Assembly (NCBI RefSeq): GCF_003933745.1 | Contig: NZ_RSEB01000001.1 | Location: 496,001 to 560,000 of the forward strand | DNA length: 64,000 nt | DNA from: Glycomyces terrestris | GTDB lineage: Bacteria > Actinomycetota > Actinomycetes > Mycobacteriales > Micromonosporaceae | Direction: 5' to 3' | Part shown: in pieces, positions 1 through 11,497 of the stretch | How the letters are laid out: every line of letters begins with the position of its first letter | How positions within the stretch are numbered: position 1 is the first letter of the stretch | Notes under the pieces: model-generated | Database searches by the model: none | The model's input: the letters and a program-made list of their open reading frames with translations, nothing else | Told to the model about the DNA's origin: nothing | Made by a program: the position numbers and the translations under genes

Positions 1-25
1 GCCGCGGATCGGCGGCGGCGGGCGG

Positions 26-44
26 CGGGCGCGGGTCGCGCCCG
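26..44. terminator. Short GC hairpin, possible end of an upstream transcript
   Basis: An 8-bp stem (26-33 with 37-44) closes a three-base loop and is followed by GGAAAA. It may terminate a gene lying left of the window. There is no T-tract on either side, so the call is weak. Confidence 0.3.
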
Positions 45-143
45 GGAAAACCTAGCATCGCGGGGCGACACCGGTCATCTGTGAATCGACTGGGAATCGG
101 GGGCGGGGCCCCGGGCCGGGTGGGGCGGGAGGGCGGCCCCTAC

Positions 144-159
144 GATAGAAACCGCTATC
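144..159. promoter_or_regulatory. Candidate LacI-family operator upstream of the beta-galactosidase gene
   Basis: The dyad GATAG-N6-CTATC lies about 155 bases before the ATG, in the only AT-rich patch of this upstream region. A LacI-family repressor gene follows the enzyme gene, so an operator is expected near here. The arms are only 5 bp and the core lacks a central CG symmetric with them, so this is a guess from position. Confidence 0.25.
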
Positions 160-310
160 TATTCGGGTGGTCCGGATGGTGCGACGCCGCTCCCCGGCGC
201 GCGGATCATGACGGACAATGGGCGGGCCCCTCCCGTCGAACCGAGACGAGGCGGCCGCGCCCCCGCGCGGCAGCTCGACGGGAATGCACGCACACTGAGA
301 GGGAAGCTGA

Positions 311-3226
<2,916 letters not shown>

Positions 3227-3319
3227 GAGCGCGGCGGGTTCGCGCGACAGGGGCGTCCACGGTGTGAACTACCCTGAGTGCGGACCCGCCGCATCCCCAC
3301 CGGTGAGAGAAGGACCCCT

Positions 3320-4384
3320 GTGCCGAAGAAGTCGAACGCCGAGGCCGGCAAGCGCCCGACCATCCGGGACGTGGCCGCGCGCGCGGGCGTGTCGGTGCCG
3401 ACGGTCTCGCGGGTCCTCGCCGGGAACTACCCCGTCGCGCCCGCGACCCGCTCGAAGGTGCTCCGGGCCATGCGCGAACTCGACTACGTGGTGAACGCGC
3501 ACGCCCGGGCCCTGGCGGGGGCGACCACGAAGACCGTGGCGTTCGTCGTGGACGACGTGACCGGGCCCTTCTACGCGCACATCGCGCGCGGCGTCGAGCA
3601 GCAGGCCGCCTCCGAGGGCCGGCTGTGCCTGCTGTGCACGACGCACGGCGACCCCGAGCGCGAGCTCGCGGTCGTCGAGCTCATGCGCGAGCAGCGCGCC
3701 GAGGCCGTCATCGTCGTCGGCGGCGGCTGGGACGACGAGCACTACCAGGAGCGCATGCGGTACTTCGCGACCGCGCTCGACCGGTCCGGGTCGCGCCTGG
3801 TGCTGTGCGGGCGGCCCTCCCCCGGCGACGACGTCCCGGCCACGGTCGTCCACTACGACAACGAGGGCGGGGCGTACGCGATGGCCTCGCACCTGCTGTC
3901 GGCCGGGCACCGGCGCATCGGCTACCTGGGGTTCGGCGCGGGCCTGACCACCACCGACGAGCGCATCCGCGGGTTCAAGCGGGCGCACGCCGACCACGGC
4001 GTCGCGGTGGACGAGTCGCTGATCCTGCCGGGGACCTTCAGCAAGGCCGCCGGGCACGAGCTGACGCGCCGGCTCCTCGCCGAGCGCGACGACGTCACGG
4101 CCGTCTTCGCCGCCACCGACATGGTCGCGGCCGGGGTGCTCAAGGCGCTGCGCGAGGCGGGCGTGCGCGTGCCCGAGGACATGTCGGTCGTCGGCTTCGA
4201 CGACATCCCGCTCGCCTCCGACCTGACGCCGGCGCTGACGACGGTGCACGTCCCGCACGAGCAGCTGGGCCGCGAGGCGGTGCGGCTGGCGCTCCACAGG
4301 GGACTCGAACTGGACGACAGGATCGTCCTGGGAACCCACATCGTGGTCCGGGAGACCGTCGCCCCGCCGCGGCGCCGGGGCTAG
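3320..4384 (+). CDS. LacI-family transcriptional regulator
   Basis: This 354-residue repressor-type protein has an N-terminal LacI helix-turn-helix (PTIRDVAARAGVSVPTVSRV, about residues 14-33) with the hinge helix after it. A periplasmic-binding-protein-like effector domain fills about 65-350. I start it at GTG 3320, which follows GAGAGAAGGA; an in-frame start at 3278 would add 14 residues with no homology. A TACCCT box at 3270-3275 could be its own -10 element, so it may have a promoter separate from lacZ. Its position 93 bases after the beta-galactosidase gene suggests it controls that gene in response to a galactoside. The effector is not predictable. Confidence 0.9.
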   Translation: MPKKSNAEAGKRPTIRDVAARAGVSVPTVSRVLAGNYPVAPATRSKVLRAMRELDYVVNAHARALAGATTKTVAFVVDDVTGPFYAHIARGVEQQAASEGRLCLLCTTHGDPERELAVVELMREQRAEAVIVVGGGWDDEHYQERMRYFATALDRSGSRLVLCGRPSPGDDVPATVVHYDNEGGAYAMASHLLSAGHRRIGYLGFGAGLTTTDERIRGFKRAHADHGVAVDESLILPGTFSKAAGHELTRRLLAERDDVTAVFAATDMVAAGVLKALREAGVRVPEDMSVVGFDDIPLASDLTPALTTVHVPHEQLGREAVRLALHRGLELDDRIVLGTHIVVRETVAPPRRRG

Positions 4385-4394
4385 ACGCGCGCGA

Positions 4395-4423
4395 GGGCCG
4401 GGACGCTGGAGGCGTCCCGGCCC
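4395..4423. terminator. Bidirectional hairpin between convergent genes
   Basis: A perfect 12-bp GC stem (4395-4406 with 4412-4423) with a five-base loop lies between the stop of the LacI-family gene and the stop of the CsbD-like gene. It has no T-tract, as is common in actinomycetes. Confidence 0.7.
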
Positions 4424-4438
4424 GGAGCGCTCTGGGCT

Positions 4439-4663
4439 CTACCGGTTCTCGTCGCGGTTGCCGGTCATCCGCTCCTTGGCTTCGTGGAGCTTGTCGCCGG
4501 CGCCCTCCTGGACGTCGTGCCACTTCTCCTTCGCCTTGCCCTTGAGCTCGTCGGCGCGGCCCTCGTTCTCGAGACTCTCGTTGTCGGTGGCGTCGCCCCA
4601 CTTCTCCTTGGCGCGCCCCTTCATCTGCTCGGCCTTGTCCTTTGCCTGGTCGAATGCACCCAT
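4439..4663 (-). CDS. CsbD-family stress protein
   Basis: This 74-residue hydrophilic protein has two CsbD-like repeats, QMKGRAKEKWGDATDN (about 13-28) and ELKGKAKEKWHDVQEG (about 39-54). The family is named for B. subtilis CsbD, a general-stress (sigma-B) protein of unknown biochemical role that is largely helical or disordered. The ATG at 4663 follows GGAGGAG with good spacing. The gene stands alone between a terminator hairpin and the divergent acetyltransferase gene. Upstream there is a GGGTAC element inside a longer palindrome (CCGGGGTACCCC), which could be read as a SigB/SigF-like -10 box, but the symmetry makes that ambiguous. Confidence 0.85.
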   Translation of the reverse strand: MGAFDQAKDKAEQMKGRAKEKWGDATDNESLENEGRADELKGKAKEKWHDVQEGAGDKLHEAKERMTGNRDENR

Positions 4664-4839
4664 TGCTGGCTCCTCCTTCGGTGCGGTTCGACCCCGGGGT
4701 ACCCCTTCGCCCGCCGATCATGCACCGGCCCCCTCCAATGGACCCGTGACGTCGGGCGCGACCTGCGGAAACGACCCGGTCATGGGCGGGCTGGAAAACC
4801 CCGTCGGATTCCCGATGGCGGGGAGCCGGGCGCGCGGGG

Positions 4840-4845
4840 CAGAAT
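4840..4845 (+). promoter_or_regulatory. Candidate -10 box of a leaderless transcript
   Basis: CAGAAT lies exactly six bases before the GTG start of the acetyltransferase gene, which lacks a ribosome binding site. That spacing puts the transcription start at the first codon. Other genes in this window show the same arrangement. Confidence 0.4.
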
Positions 4846-4851
4846 CCGGGG

Positions 4852-5370
4852 GTGACCAGTGACAGTGCGAGCGGGACCTTCGAGGTCCGCGCAGTGCGCC
4901 CGGCCGAGTACGCGGGGCTCGGGGAGTTGACCGTCGGCTCGTACGAGGCGGGCGGGTTCCTCATCGGAGGGCTCGAGGACGGGTACGTGCCGCACCTGCG
5001 GGACGTGGCGCACCGGGCGGCGTCGGCGACGGTGCTCGTGGCCGTGGACGGCGACCGGGTGCTCGGCGGCGTGACCATCGCGTTCCCGGGGAGCCCGCTC
5101 ATGGAGCTCGGCGGGGACGGGGACGCCGAGATCAGGATGCTCGCGGTCGACCCGGCCGCGGGCGGGCGCGGCGTCGGGTCGGCGCTCGCGGCGGCGTGCG
5201 TGGAGCGCGCCAGGGCCGAACCCGGCACGAAGCGGATCGTCCTGTGCTCGCAGCAGACGATGACGACCGCGCACCGGATCTACCGCCGGCTCGGGTTCGA
5301 GCGGGAGCCGTCCCTGGACTGGGAGCCGGTCCCGGGCGTGCTGCTGTGGGCGTTCTCCCTGTCGCTGTGA
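4852..5370 (+). CDS. GNAT-family N-acetyltransferase
   Basis: This 172-residue protein has the GNAT fold. The acetyl-CoA motif A is visible as LAVDPAAGGRGVGSALAAAC (about 98-117), followed by the helix and strand leading to YRRLGFE (about 143-149). The substrate could be a small amine or a protein N-terminus; nothing in the sequence decides this. The start is a GTG with no Shine-Dalgarno sequence, and a -10-like box sits six bases upstream, so translation is probably leaderless. The next gene converges with only four bases between the stops. Confidence 0.88.
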   Translation: MTSDSASGTFEVRAVRPAEYAGLGELTVGSYEAGGFLIGGLEDGYVPHLRDVAHRAASATVLVAVDGDRVLGGVTIAFPGSPLMELGGDGDAEIRMLAVDPAAGGRGVGSALAAACVERARAEPGTKRIVLCSQQTMTTAHRIYRRLGFEREPSLDWEPVPGVLLWAFSLSL

Positions 5371-5374
5371 GGAC

Positions 5375-6559
5375 CTAGAGGAAGCCCCCGTAGATGCGCT
5401 TGTAGTCGGCGAACGCGTGGTCGACCTCGGCGGGGCCGAGGCCGTAGCGCGCCAGGTCGTACCGGTGGTCGAAGGGCCGGGCGGCGACGGCGGCGTCGAG
5501 CGCCTCCTGCTCGGTCCTCCCCCATTGGACGCCGAGGCGCTCGAAGAGCCCCGGGAGCCGGTCGGTCTGGCCGGTGAGGTGCCGGTAGGGGACGTCGACC
5601 ACCGTGTACGCGGGCAGGCGGGCCCGCTCGGCGCGGGCGCGGTCGACCCCGGTGGCGAGCAGGCCGAGCCACAGGCGGCCGATGTCGCGCGGGTCGTGCT
5701 CGGTGGTGCTGACGGCGGTGGCCGTCTCGGTCATCGAGCACAGCGAGGCGAGCGCGGTGGCGGGGTCGCGGTGGGTCCACACGACCTGGGCGTCCGGGAA
5801 GGTCTTCATGAGCGCGCCGAGGTTCCACAGGTGCGCGGGGGCGCGCAGGACCCAGCGGCGGCGCGGGAGGCCGTGCTGGAGGACCTGGAGGGTCTGCTTG
5901 AGGTAGCGGTAGTCGGCGGTGTAGTCGCGGTCGAGCATCCACTGGACGTAGCCGGGCGGGTGGACGCGCACGAGGTGCCCGATGCCGTGCGGGAGGACCC
6001 ACACGCACGAGTCGGGCCGGTCGGGGTGCATGTCGTAGATGCCGCCGAACGTGGGGATGGCGCGGCGCTGGGCCTCGACGGTCTTCTCGGCGCGGCGGCG
6101 GGCGTCGTCGGCCGGCGCGGAGGGCAGGTCGGGGTGCATGAGCTGGTGGAGCAGCGGCGCGCGGTGGCCCTCGGCGGCCGCGAGGAGGCGCTGGAGGACG
6201 GCGGTGCCGGTGCGGGGCGCGCCGGTGACGACGATCGGCCGGTCGACGCGCTCGTCGGCGAGCTCGGGGTTGAGGGCGTGGAGCTTGCGGATGCGCAGGT
6301 GGTTCTCGATGCGGTCGGTGATCTCCTGGAAGATCCCGATCCAGCCCATCGGGGTGAGGCCGGGGACGTCGGCGTAGGCGCGCAGGAGGACCCGCATGTC
6401 CTCTACGAAGTCCTCGTCGCCGCGCGCGGTCGAGGCGGTGCGGCCCTCGGCTTCGCGCACCGCGCGCTCGATGAGGCGGTCGACCTTCTTGCGCCGGCCC
6501 GCGATCGCGGGGGTGAGGACCGTGTTGACGGCCCTGAGCCAGGGCGCGACGCGCTCCAT
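5375..6559 (-). CDS. Sulfotransferase-family protein
   Basis: This 394-residue protein resembles the bacterial sulfotransferase_3 family. The 5' phosphosulfate loop that binds PAPS is visible as TGAPRTGTAVLQRLL (about 110-124), and TWTHRDPATALASLCSM (about 265-282, written WTHRDPATALASL in the sequence) matches the 3' phosphate-binding region. Members transfer sulfate from PAPS to lipids, sugars or small molecules, and some are not catalytic. The ATG at 6559 is well supported by AAGGAG nine bases upstream. No sulfate-activation genes lie nearby, so the acceptor is unknown. It is transcribed in the same direction as the acyltransferase gene upstream, but a hairpin separates them. Confidence 0.78.
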   Translation of the reverse strand: MERVAPWLRAVNTVLTPAIAGRRKKVDRLIERAVREAEGRTASTARGDEDFVEDMRVLLRAYADVPGLTPMGWIGIFQEITDRIENHLRIRKLHALNPELADERVDRPIVVTGAPRTGTAVLQRLLAAAEGHRAPLLHQLMHPDLPSAPADDARRRAEKTVEAQRRAIPTFGGIYDMHPDRPDSCVWVLPHGIGHLVRVHPPGYVQWMLDRDYTADYRYLKQTLQVLQHGLPRRRWVLRAPAHLWNLGALMKTFPDAQVVWTHRDPATALASLCSMTETATAVSTTEHDPRDIGRLWLGLLATGVDRARAERARLPAYTVVDVPYRHLTGQTDRLPGLFERLGVQWGRTEQEALDAAVAARPFDHRYDLARYGLGPAEVDHAFADYKRIYGGFL

Positions 6560-6591
6560 GAGCTGTGACTCCTTTGTGCCGCATACGAAAA

Positions 6592-6632
6592 CGAGGTGAG
6601 CCTACCGCCCGGTAGGACGGGGGCCCACCTCG
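6592..6632. terminator. Branched hairpin downstream of the acyltransferase gene
   Basis: An outer 7-bp stem (6592-6598 with 6626-6632) encloses an inner 7-bp stem (6601-6607 with 6610-6616). It lies just after the stop of the acyltransferase gene and before the sulfotransferase gene start, so it probably ends the upstream transcript. The inner palindrome, CCTACCG-CC-CGGTAGG, could instead be an operator for the downstream gene. Confidence 0.5.
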
Positions 6633-6654
6633 CTCCGCCTGTATGTGCAGTCTG

Positions 6655-8832
6655 CTACTGCGCCTCCGGGTCGAGCGGGATCGCGGCCGCGAGCTGCGGC
6701 GCGAGCTCGGCGACGAAGCGCGCCGACAGGTGGTTGGCGTCCCGGTAGACCAGCAGGTCGCCGACGATGACGGGGCAGGCGCCGCCGTCCGTGTCGCAGA
6801 TCCACGGGATCGGGTCGACCGCGGTCGCGCCGGCGGCGGTGACGGCCTCGACGGTCGCCTCCCGGCGGGCGGGGTCCACGACCGCCTCGTCGAGGTCGCC
6901 GACGCACTCGCTCGCGTCCCGCGGATTGGAGGCGAGGCACTCGGGGACGTTGAAGCCCGCGTCGGGCGTGTCGGCGAGGTAGTAGACGTCCGCGCCGGTC
7001 TCCCCGAGCCGCTCGACCGACTCGGCCCAGCCCTCGACCCACGCCCGCTGGGGGTCGTCGGCGAGGATCTCCTTGCGGTCGTAGGCGGCCGCGACGACCG
7101 CGTCCGGCCGGACCTCGTCGAGGAGCTCGTAGACGCCGTCCTTCCACACCGCGCACTCGGTGTACTCGCGCTTGAGGTACGGGTCGTACGTGGCGACCTG
7201 CGGGACCGAGCAGTTCGACTTGGTCATCACCAGCAGCCGCCACCCCGCCGCCTCGGCGTTCTGGTTGAGCGCCGGGAACCACTGAGCCGCATGGGAGTCG
7301 CCGAAGAGGACGACGGTGCGCTCACCGTCGGGGTCGCCGTACCAGCAGTCCTCGTTGACCTCGGAGTCGTCGCGGCCGACCTGGCAGCCGTCGTCGTAGG
7401 ACGCGGGCGTGTCCAGTTCGGCGTCCTCCAGGGACGGCGTCAGGTTCGCCGGAACGGTGTCGACGTCAGAGGAGTCGTCCAGCAGCTCCCACACGGTCGC
7501 GTCGTTCCCCGTGACCTCGGCGGCCTCCTCCTGCGTGGCCGCCGGCATCGGCTGGAGCGAGGCGAGGATCGACATCGCCAGCGCGGCCGTGATGAGCCCG
7601 CCGCCCATGGCGAGCGCCCGGGAGGGCACCCGCACGAGGGCGCGGCGGGTGCGGATGGGGTGCTCCACCAGGTGGAAGGTGGCGACCGAGAGGAGGAACG
7701 CGGCGGCCATGAGCATGAGGCGGTCGCGCAGGCGCGGGTGGTCGATGCCGAGGGCGGCGGGGCCGATCATGAGCAGCGGCCAGTGCCACAGGTAGAGGCC
7801 GTAGGAGAGCTTGCCGATGTACTGGGCGGGCGCGATGCCGAGGAGCGCCGTGGCGCCGAAGCGGTGCGGGGCGCAGCCGGCGGCGATGACGAGGGCGGTG
7901 CCGGCGACGGGGAGGGCCGCGGCGGCGCCGGGGAACGTCGTGCGCTCGTCGATGACGGCGAGGGAGGCGGCGATGAGGCCGAGGCCGGCCCACGAGAGGG
8001 GCGCGGCGGCCCGGGCGGGGAGGCGCCTGAGGCGCCCGGCGGCGAGGGCGACACCCGCGCCCGCGGCGAGTTCCCATGCGCGCGTGTGGATGCCGAAGTA
8101 GGACCAGGTGGGGTCGGGGCCGGAGCGGGTGACGCTACACCAGAAGGAGGCGATCCCGATGGCGGCCAGGACGACCGCGATCGCGGCGGTGCGGCGGCGG
8201 CGCAGGTGGCCGGCGCGCGCGAAGCGCCCGCCCCAGATGCGGCGGGCGGCCAGCGCGATCGCGAGCAGCAGGAGGGGCCAGGCGAGGTAGAACTGCTCCT
8301 CGACCGCGAGGGACCAGAAGTGCTGGAGCGGCGAGGGGGTGGCGTCGGCGTTGAGGTAGTCGGTGTCCTCGCGGGCGAGGCGGATGTTGAGGACGTTGAG
8401 CGCGGCGGCCGCGGCGTCGGTGGCGATGTCGGGCAGGCGGGTGCGGGGGAGCCAGGCCCAGGCGGCGGCGAGGGTCGCGGCCAGCACGACGGTGGCGGCG
8501 GGCAGGAGGCGCACGGCGCGGCGGGCGTAGAAGCCGGCGATGGAGACGCGGCCGGTCCTGTCGATCTCGCGCAGCAGGAGGGAGGTGATGAGGAAGCCGG
8601 AGATGACGAAGAAGACGTCGACGCCGATGAAGCCGCCTTCGGAGTGGAAGAAGCCGATGTGGGCCGCGATGACGGCGCCGACGGCCAGGGCCCGGAGGCC
8701 TTCGATGTCCGGTCGCCAGTGGCTGGGGCGCGCACTGGGGGCCTGGTCGCGGGGGGCCGGGGCTCCGGCCGGTTCTCGTATGGGGGCGCCGCCCGAGGGC
8801 GTCGCCGTGGGTTCCGCGTTGGTCAGACGCAT
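6655..8832 (-). CDS. Membrane O-acyltransferase with C-terminal SGNH domain (OafA/YrhL type)
   Basis: This 725-residue protein acylates an extracytoplasmic glycan or lipid. The N-terminal acyltransferase_3 domain (about 50-420) begins at HWRPDIEGLRALAVG and has about ten membrane helices with the expected FFVISGFLITSLLLREI segment. The C-terminal part (about 490-720) is an SGNH hydrolase-like domain, with the serine in VLFGDSHAAQWFP and the D-x-x-H pair in YRDANHLSARF. I prefer the ATG at 8832, which follows GGAGA; a longer frame from 8940 lacks a ribosome site. The first 45 residues are a Pro/Ala-rich cytoplasmic tail. Proteins of this architecture O-acetylate peptidoglycan, teichoic acid or exopolysaccharide; the acceptor here is not known. 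Confidence 0.88.
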   Translation of the reverse strand: MRLTNAEPTATPSGGAPIREPAGAPAPRDQAPSARPSHWRPDIEGLRALAVGAVIAAHIGFFHSEGGFIGVDVFFVISGFLITSLLLREIDRTGRVSIAGFYARRAVRLLPAATVVLAATLAAAWAWLPRTRLPDIATDAAAAALNVLNIRLAREDTDYLNADATPSPLQHFWSLAVEEQFYLAWPLLLLAIALAARRIWGGRFARAGHLRRRRTAAIAVVLAAIGIASFWCSVTRSGPDPTWSYFGIHTRAWELAAGAGVALAAGRLRRLPARAAAPLSWAGLGLIAASLAVIDERTTFPGAAAALPVAGTALVIAAGCAPHRFGATALLGIAPAQYIGKLSYGLYLWHWPLLMIGPAALGIDHPRLRDRLMLMAAAFLLSVATFHLVEHPIRTRRALVRVPSRALAMGGGLITAALAMSILASLQPMPAATQEEAAEVTGNDATVWELLDDSSDVDTVPANLTPSLEDAELDTPASYDDGCQVGRDDSEVNEDCWYGDPDGERTVVLFGDSHAAQWFPALNQNAEAAGWRLLVMTKSNCSVPQVATYDPYLKREYTECAVWKDGVYELLDEVRPDAVVAAAYDRKEILADDPQRAWVEGWAESVERLGETGADVYYLADTPDAGFNVPECLASNPRDASECVGDLDEAVVDPARREATVEAVTAAGATAVDPIPWICDTDGGACPVIVGDLLVYRDANHLSARFVAELAPQLAAAIPLDPEAQ

Positions 8833-9024
8833 GTGTTCGGTCTCCGCTGGGTTCACCGGGCAGGACGTCGCCGGTCGGGCTGGACCGGCCTTGATGGGGA
8901 TGGGGGGGTCGGTCTCGGGGACGAACGCCGACCATAGCATTCGTCCGATTCCGGGACCGGCCCCCTCGAATCCGGTGAAATCCGTCTCGATCGGCCGATC
9001 ACGGCCGGTGCGCGGCGTCCCGGT

Positions 9025-9918
9025 CTACGGGACGCCGGGCGCTTCGGGGGTCTGCCGGAGCAGGCCCTCCTGGGTCGCCGAGGCGAGGTGGTTGCCGGCG
9101 GCGTCGAAGAACCGGCCCTGGGCCAGGCCGCGGCCGTCGGCCGCGGTCGGGGAGACCGAGTCGTACAGGATCCAGTCGTCGAAGCGGAACGGGCGGTGGA
9201 ACCACAGGGCGTGGTCCAGGCTCGTGCCGAGGTAGCCGCCGGGGCCCCACACGGCGCCGTGGCGCGACAGGACCGAGTCCAGGAGCGTCAGGTCCGAGGC
9301 GTAGGTGAGGACGCACACGTGGATGAGCGGGTCGTCGGGGAGCTTCCCGTCGGCCTTCATCCACACCCGCTGGTGCTCCTGGGCCGGGCGCTCGCCGGAG
9401 GCGGAGAAGCCCGAGCCGCCGATGTAGCGCACGTCGATGGGGCGCGGCACGCGCGCCCACATGCCGAGCCGGTCCGGGTGCGACTTCAGCTGCTCGGGGA
9501 GCGGCGGGATCGACTCGGGGGCGGGCAGGTCGGCCGGGGCCGCGTCGGCGTGCTCCAGGCCCGGCTCGCCGGTGTGGAACGAGGCGGACATGAAGAAGAT
9601 CGTCTGCCCGTTCTGGAGGGCGACCGTGCGGCGCACCGAGAAGGAGCGGCCGTCGCGGATGTTCTCGACCTGGTAGATGATCGGCTTGGTCGAGTCGCCG
9701 GGGCGCACGAAGTAGCCGTGCAGGGAGTGCACGCGCCGGTCGCCGGGCACGGTGCGCCCGGCGGCGACGAGCGCCTGGCCGGCGACCTGGCCGCCGAAGA
9801 CCCGCTGGAGGCCGACCTCGGCGCGCGGGCCGCGGAACAGCCCGGCGTCGACGCGCTCCAGGTCGAGGACGCCGAGGAGCGAGTCCACGGCGTCCTGTCC
9901 TACGAGGACCTCGACCAT
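9025..9918 (-). CDS. tesB: Acyl-CoA thioesterase II
   Basis: This 297-residue cytoplasmic enzyme should hydrolyse acyl-CoA to free fatty acid and CoA. It shows the double hot-dog fold of TesB: the first half carries VFGGQVAGQALVAAGRTV and HSLHGYFVRPGDSTKPIIY, the second YLGTSLDHALWFHRPFRFDDW and the typical QGRFFDAAGNHLAS end. Its ATG immediately follows the TAG stop of pyk with no base between, so the two are translationally coupled in one operon. Mycobacteria keep a tesB copy beside pdxT; here it sits behind pyk instead. Confidence 0.92.
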   Translation of the reverse strand: MVEVLVGQDAVDSLLGVLDLERVDAGLFRGPRAEVGLQRVFGGQVAGQALVAAGRTVPGDRRVHSLHGYFVRPGDSTKPIIYQVENIRDGRSFSVRRTVALQNGQTIFFMSASFHTGEPGLEHADAAPADLPAPESIPPLPEQLKSHPDRLGMWARVPRPIDVRYIGGSGFSASGERPAQEHQRVWMKADGKLPDDPLIHVCVLTYASDLTLLDSVLSRHGAVWGPGGYLGTSLDHALWFHRPFRFDDWILYDSVSPTAADGRGLAQGRFFDAAGNHLASATQEGLLRQTPEAPGVP

Positions 9919-11328
9919 CTAGGAGCCGATCTGGTGGACCCGGACCGTGTTGGTCGAGCCCGGGGTGCCCGCCGGGGTGCCGGCCACGATCACGACGAGG
10001 TCGCCGGGGGCGGCCAGGTGGTGCTCCTGGAGGGTCTTGTCGACCAGCTGGAACATCTGGTCGGTGTGGTCGACGTGCTCCACGAGGTAGGAGTCGGTGC
10101 CCCAGGAGAGGGCCATCTGGTTGCGGACCGACTCGATCGGGGTGAGGCCGTAGATCGGGCGGTTCGGCTTGAGGCGGGCGAGGCGCTTGACGGTGTCGCC
10201 GGTCTGGGTGAAGGCGACGAGGGCCTTCGCGCCGATCGCGTCGGCGATGTCGGCGGCGGCGTGGGTGACGGCGCCGGACTTGGTGCGCGGGTCGTGCTTG
10301 AGCTCGGCCAGCGGGATCGGGCCGCACTCGGTGGTCTCGACGATCTTCGCCATGGTGCGGACGGTGCCGATCGGGTACTTGCCGACCGAGGTCTCGCCCG
10401 AGAGCATCACGGCGTCGGTGCCGTCGAGGACGGCGTTGGCGACGTCGGAGACCTCGGCGCGGGTCGGGCGGGCGTTCTCGATCATCGAGTCGAGCATCTG
10501 GGTGGCGACGATGACCGGCTTGGCGTTCTCGCGGCAGAGGCGCACGATCTCCTTCTGCACGATCGGGACCTCGTCGAGGGGCATCTCGACGCCCAGGTCG
10601 CCGCGGGCGACCATGACGCCGTCGAAGGCCAGGACGATTTCCTCGAGGCGCGCGACGGCCTCGGGCTTCTCGATCTTGGCGACGATCGGGCGGCGCACGC
10701 CGACCTCGTCCATGACCTTGTGGCCCAGGCGGACGTCGTCGGGGGTGCGCACGAACGACATCGCGATGAGGTCGACGCCGAGGTTCAGGGCGAACTTCAT
10801 GTCCGAGATGTCCTTCTCGGACAGCGCCGGGACGGAGATCGCCACGTTCGGCAGCGACAGGCCCTTGTTGTTCGAGACCGGGCCGCCCTCGACGACCAGG
10901 CACTCGACGTCGGTGTCGTCGGCGCCGAGCACTTCGAGCGCCAGCTTGCCGTCGTCGACCAGGAGGCGGTCGCCCTTGGAGACCTCGGCCGGGAGCTTCT
11001 TGTACGTGCAGGAGACGCGGTCGTGGGTGCCCTCGACGTCGTCGGAGGTGATCTTGATGCGGTCGCCGGCGTTCCACTGCTCGGAGCCGTTCGCGAAGGT
11101 GCCCAGGCGGATCTTGGGGCCCTGCATGTCGGCGAGGATCGCGACGGGCTTCCCGGCGGCCGCGGCGGCTTCGCGCACCATCTGGTACACGGCCTCGTGG
11201 TCGGCCTGGGCGCCGTGGGAGAAGTTCATGCGGGCGACGTTCATTCCGGCGTCGATCAGGCCGGCCATGCGCTCGGGCGTGGCGGTCGCAGGCCCGATGG
11301 TGCAGACGATTTTTGCTCTACGAGTCAC
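9919..11328 (-). CDS. pyk: Pyruvate kinase
   Basis: This 469-residue glycolytic enzyme converts phosphoenolpyruvate and ADP to pyruvate and ATP. Visible motifs are RAKIVCTIGPAT at the N-terminus, ARMNFSHGAQ, the catalytic lysine region VAKIEKPEAV (about 216-225), the metal-binding ARGDLGVEM (about 238-246) and the C-terminal allosteric domain with PIYGLTP. The start is GTG. A TATAAC box eight bases upstream (11337-11342 on the minus strand) suggests a nearly leaderless transcript. It is the first gene of a pyk-tesB operon. Confidence 0.95.
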   Translation of the reverse strand: MTRRAKIVCTIGPATATPERMAGLIDAGMNVARMNFSHGAQADHEAVYQMVREAAAAAGKPVAILADMQGPKIRLGTFANGSEQWNAGDRIKITSDDVEGTHDRVSCTYKKLPAEVSKGDRLLVDDGKLALEVLGADDTDVECLVVEGGPVSNNKGLSLPNVAISVPALSEKDISDMKFALNLGVDLIAMSFVRTPDDVRLGHKVMDEVGVRRPIVAKIEKPEAVARLEEIVLAFDGVMVARGDLGVEMPLDEVPIVQKEIVRLCRENAKPVIVATQMLDSMIENARPTRAEVSDVANAVLDGTDAVMLSGETSVGKYPIGTVRTMAKIVETTECGPIPLAELKHDPRTKSGAVTHAAADIADAIGAKALVAFTQTGDTVKRLARLKPNRPIYGLTPIESVRNQMALSWGTDSYLVEHVDHTDQMFQLVDKTLQEHHLAAPGDLVVIVAGTPAGTPGSTNTVRVHQIGS

Positions 11329-11419
11329 CCTGCGATGTTATATCGGACGCTCACTCGCACTCAGGGGGTCACCGCAGTTGAGAGCTGGAATTCACCGCCC
11401 CGGAATTGCGAAAAGAGCG

Positions 11420-11490
11420 TAGGCGGAATTGAGCGCAGTGCGTCCGGGGCGCTTGCGTTCGGACGTATTTACTGCGCTCAATTCCGCCTA
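11420..11490. terminator. Large nested hairpin with perfect 20-bp arms between gltD and pyk
   Basis: The arms 11420-11439 and 11471-11490 are perfect reverse complements over 20 bp. The 31-base interior contains a second stem, CGTCCG (11441-11446) with CGGACG (11460-11465). The structure begins eight bases after the gltD stop and lies about 90 bases before the pyk start. It most likely terminates the gltBD transcript. It is longer and less GC-pure than the other terminators in this window, and has no T-tract, so a palindromic repeat element is an alternative. Confidence 0.55.
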
Positions 11491-11497
11491 TTGCACG

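Noticed and set aside
4685-4695. GGTTCGACCCC, resembling the T-arm of a tRNA
   Set aside because: The flanking bases do not pair into a T stem, and no acceptor, D or anticodon arms can be drawn around it.
6643-8937. Long plus-strand frame opposite the acyltransferase gene
   Set aside because: The antisense strand encodes a clear acyltransferase-SGNH protein; this frame has only low-complexity Gly/Glu/Val sequence.
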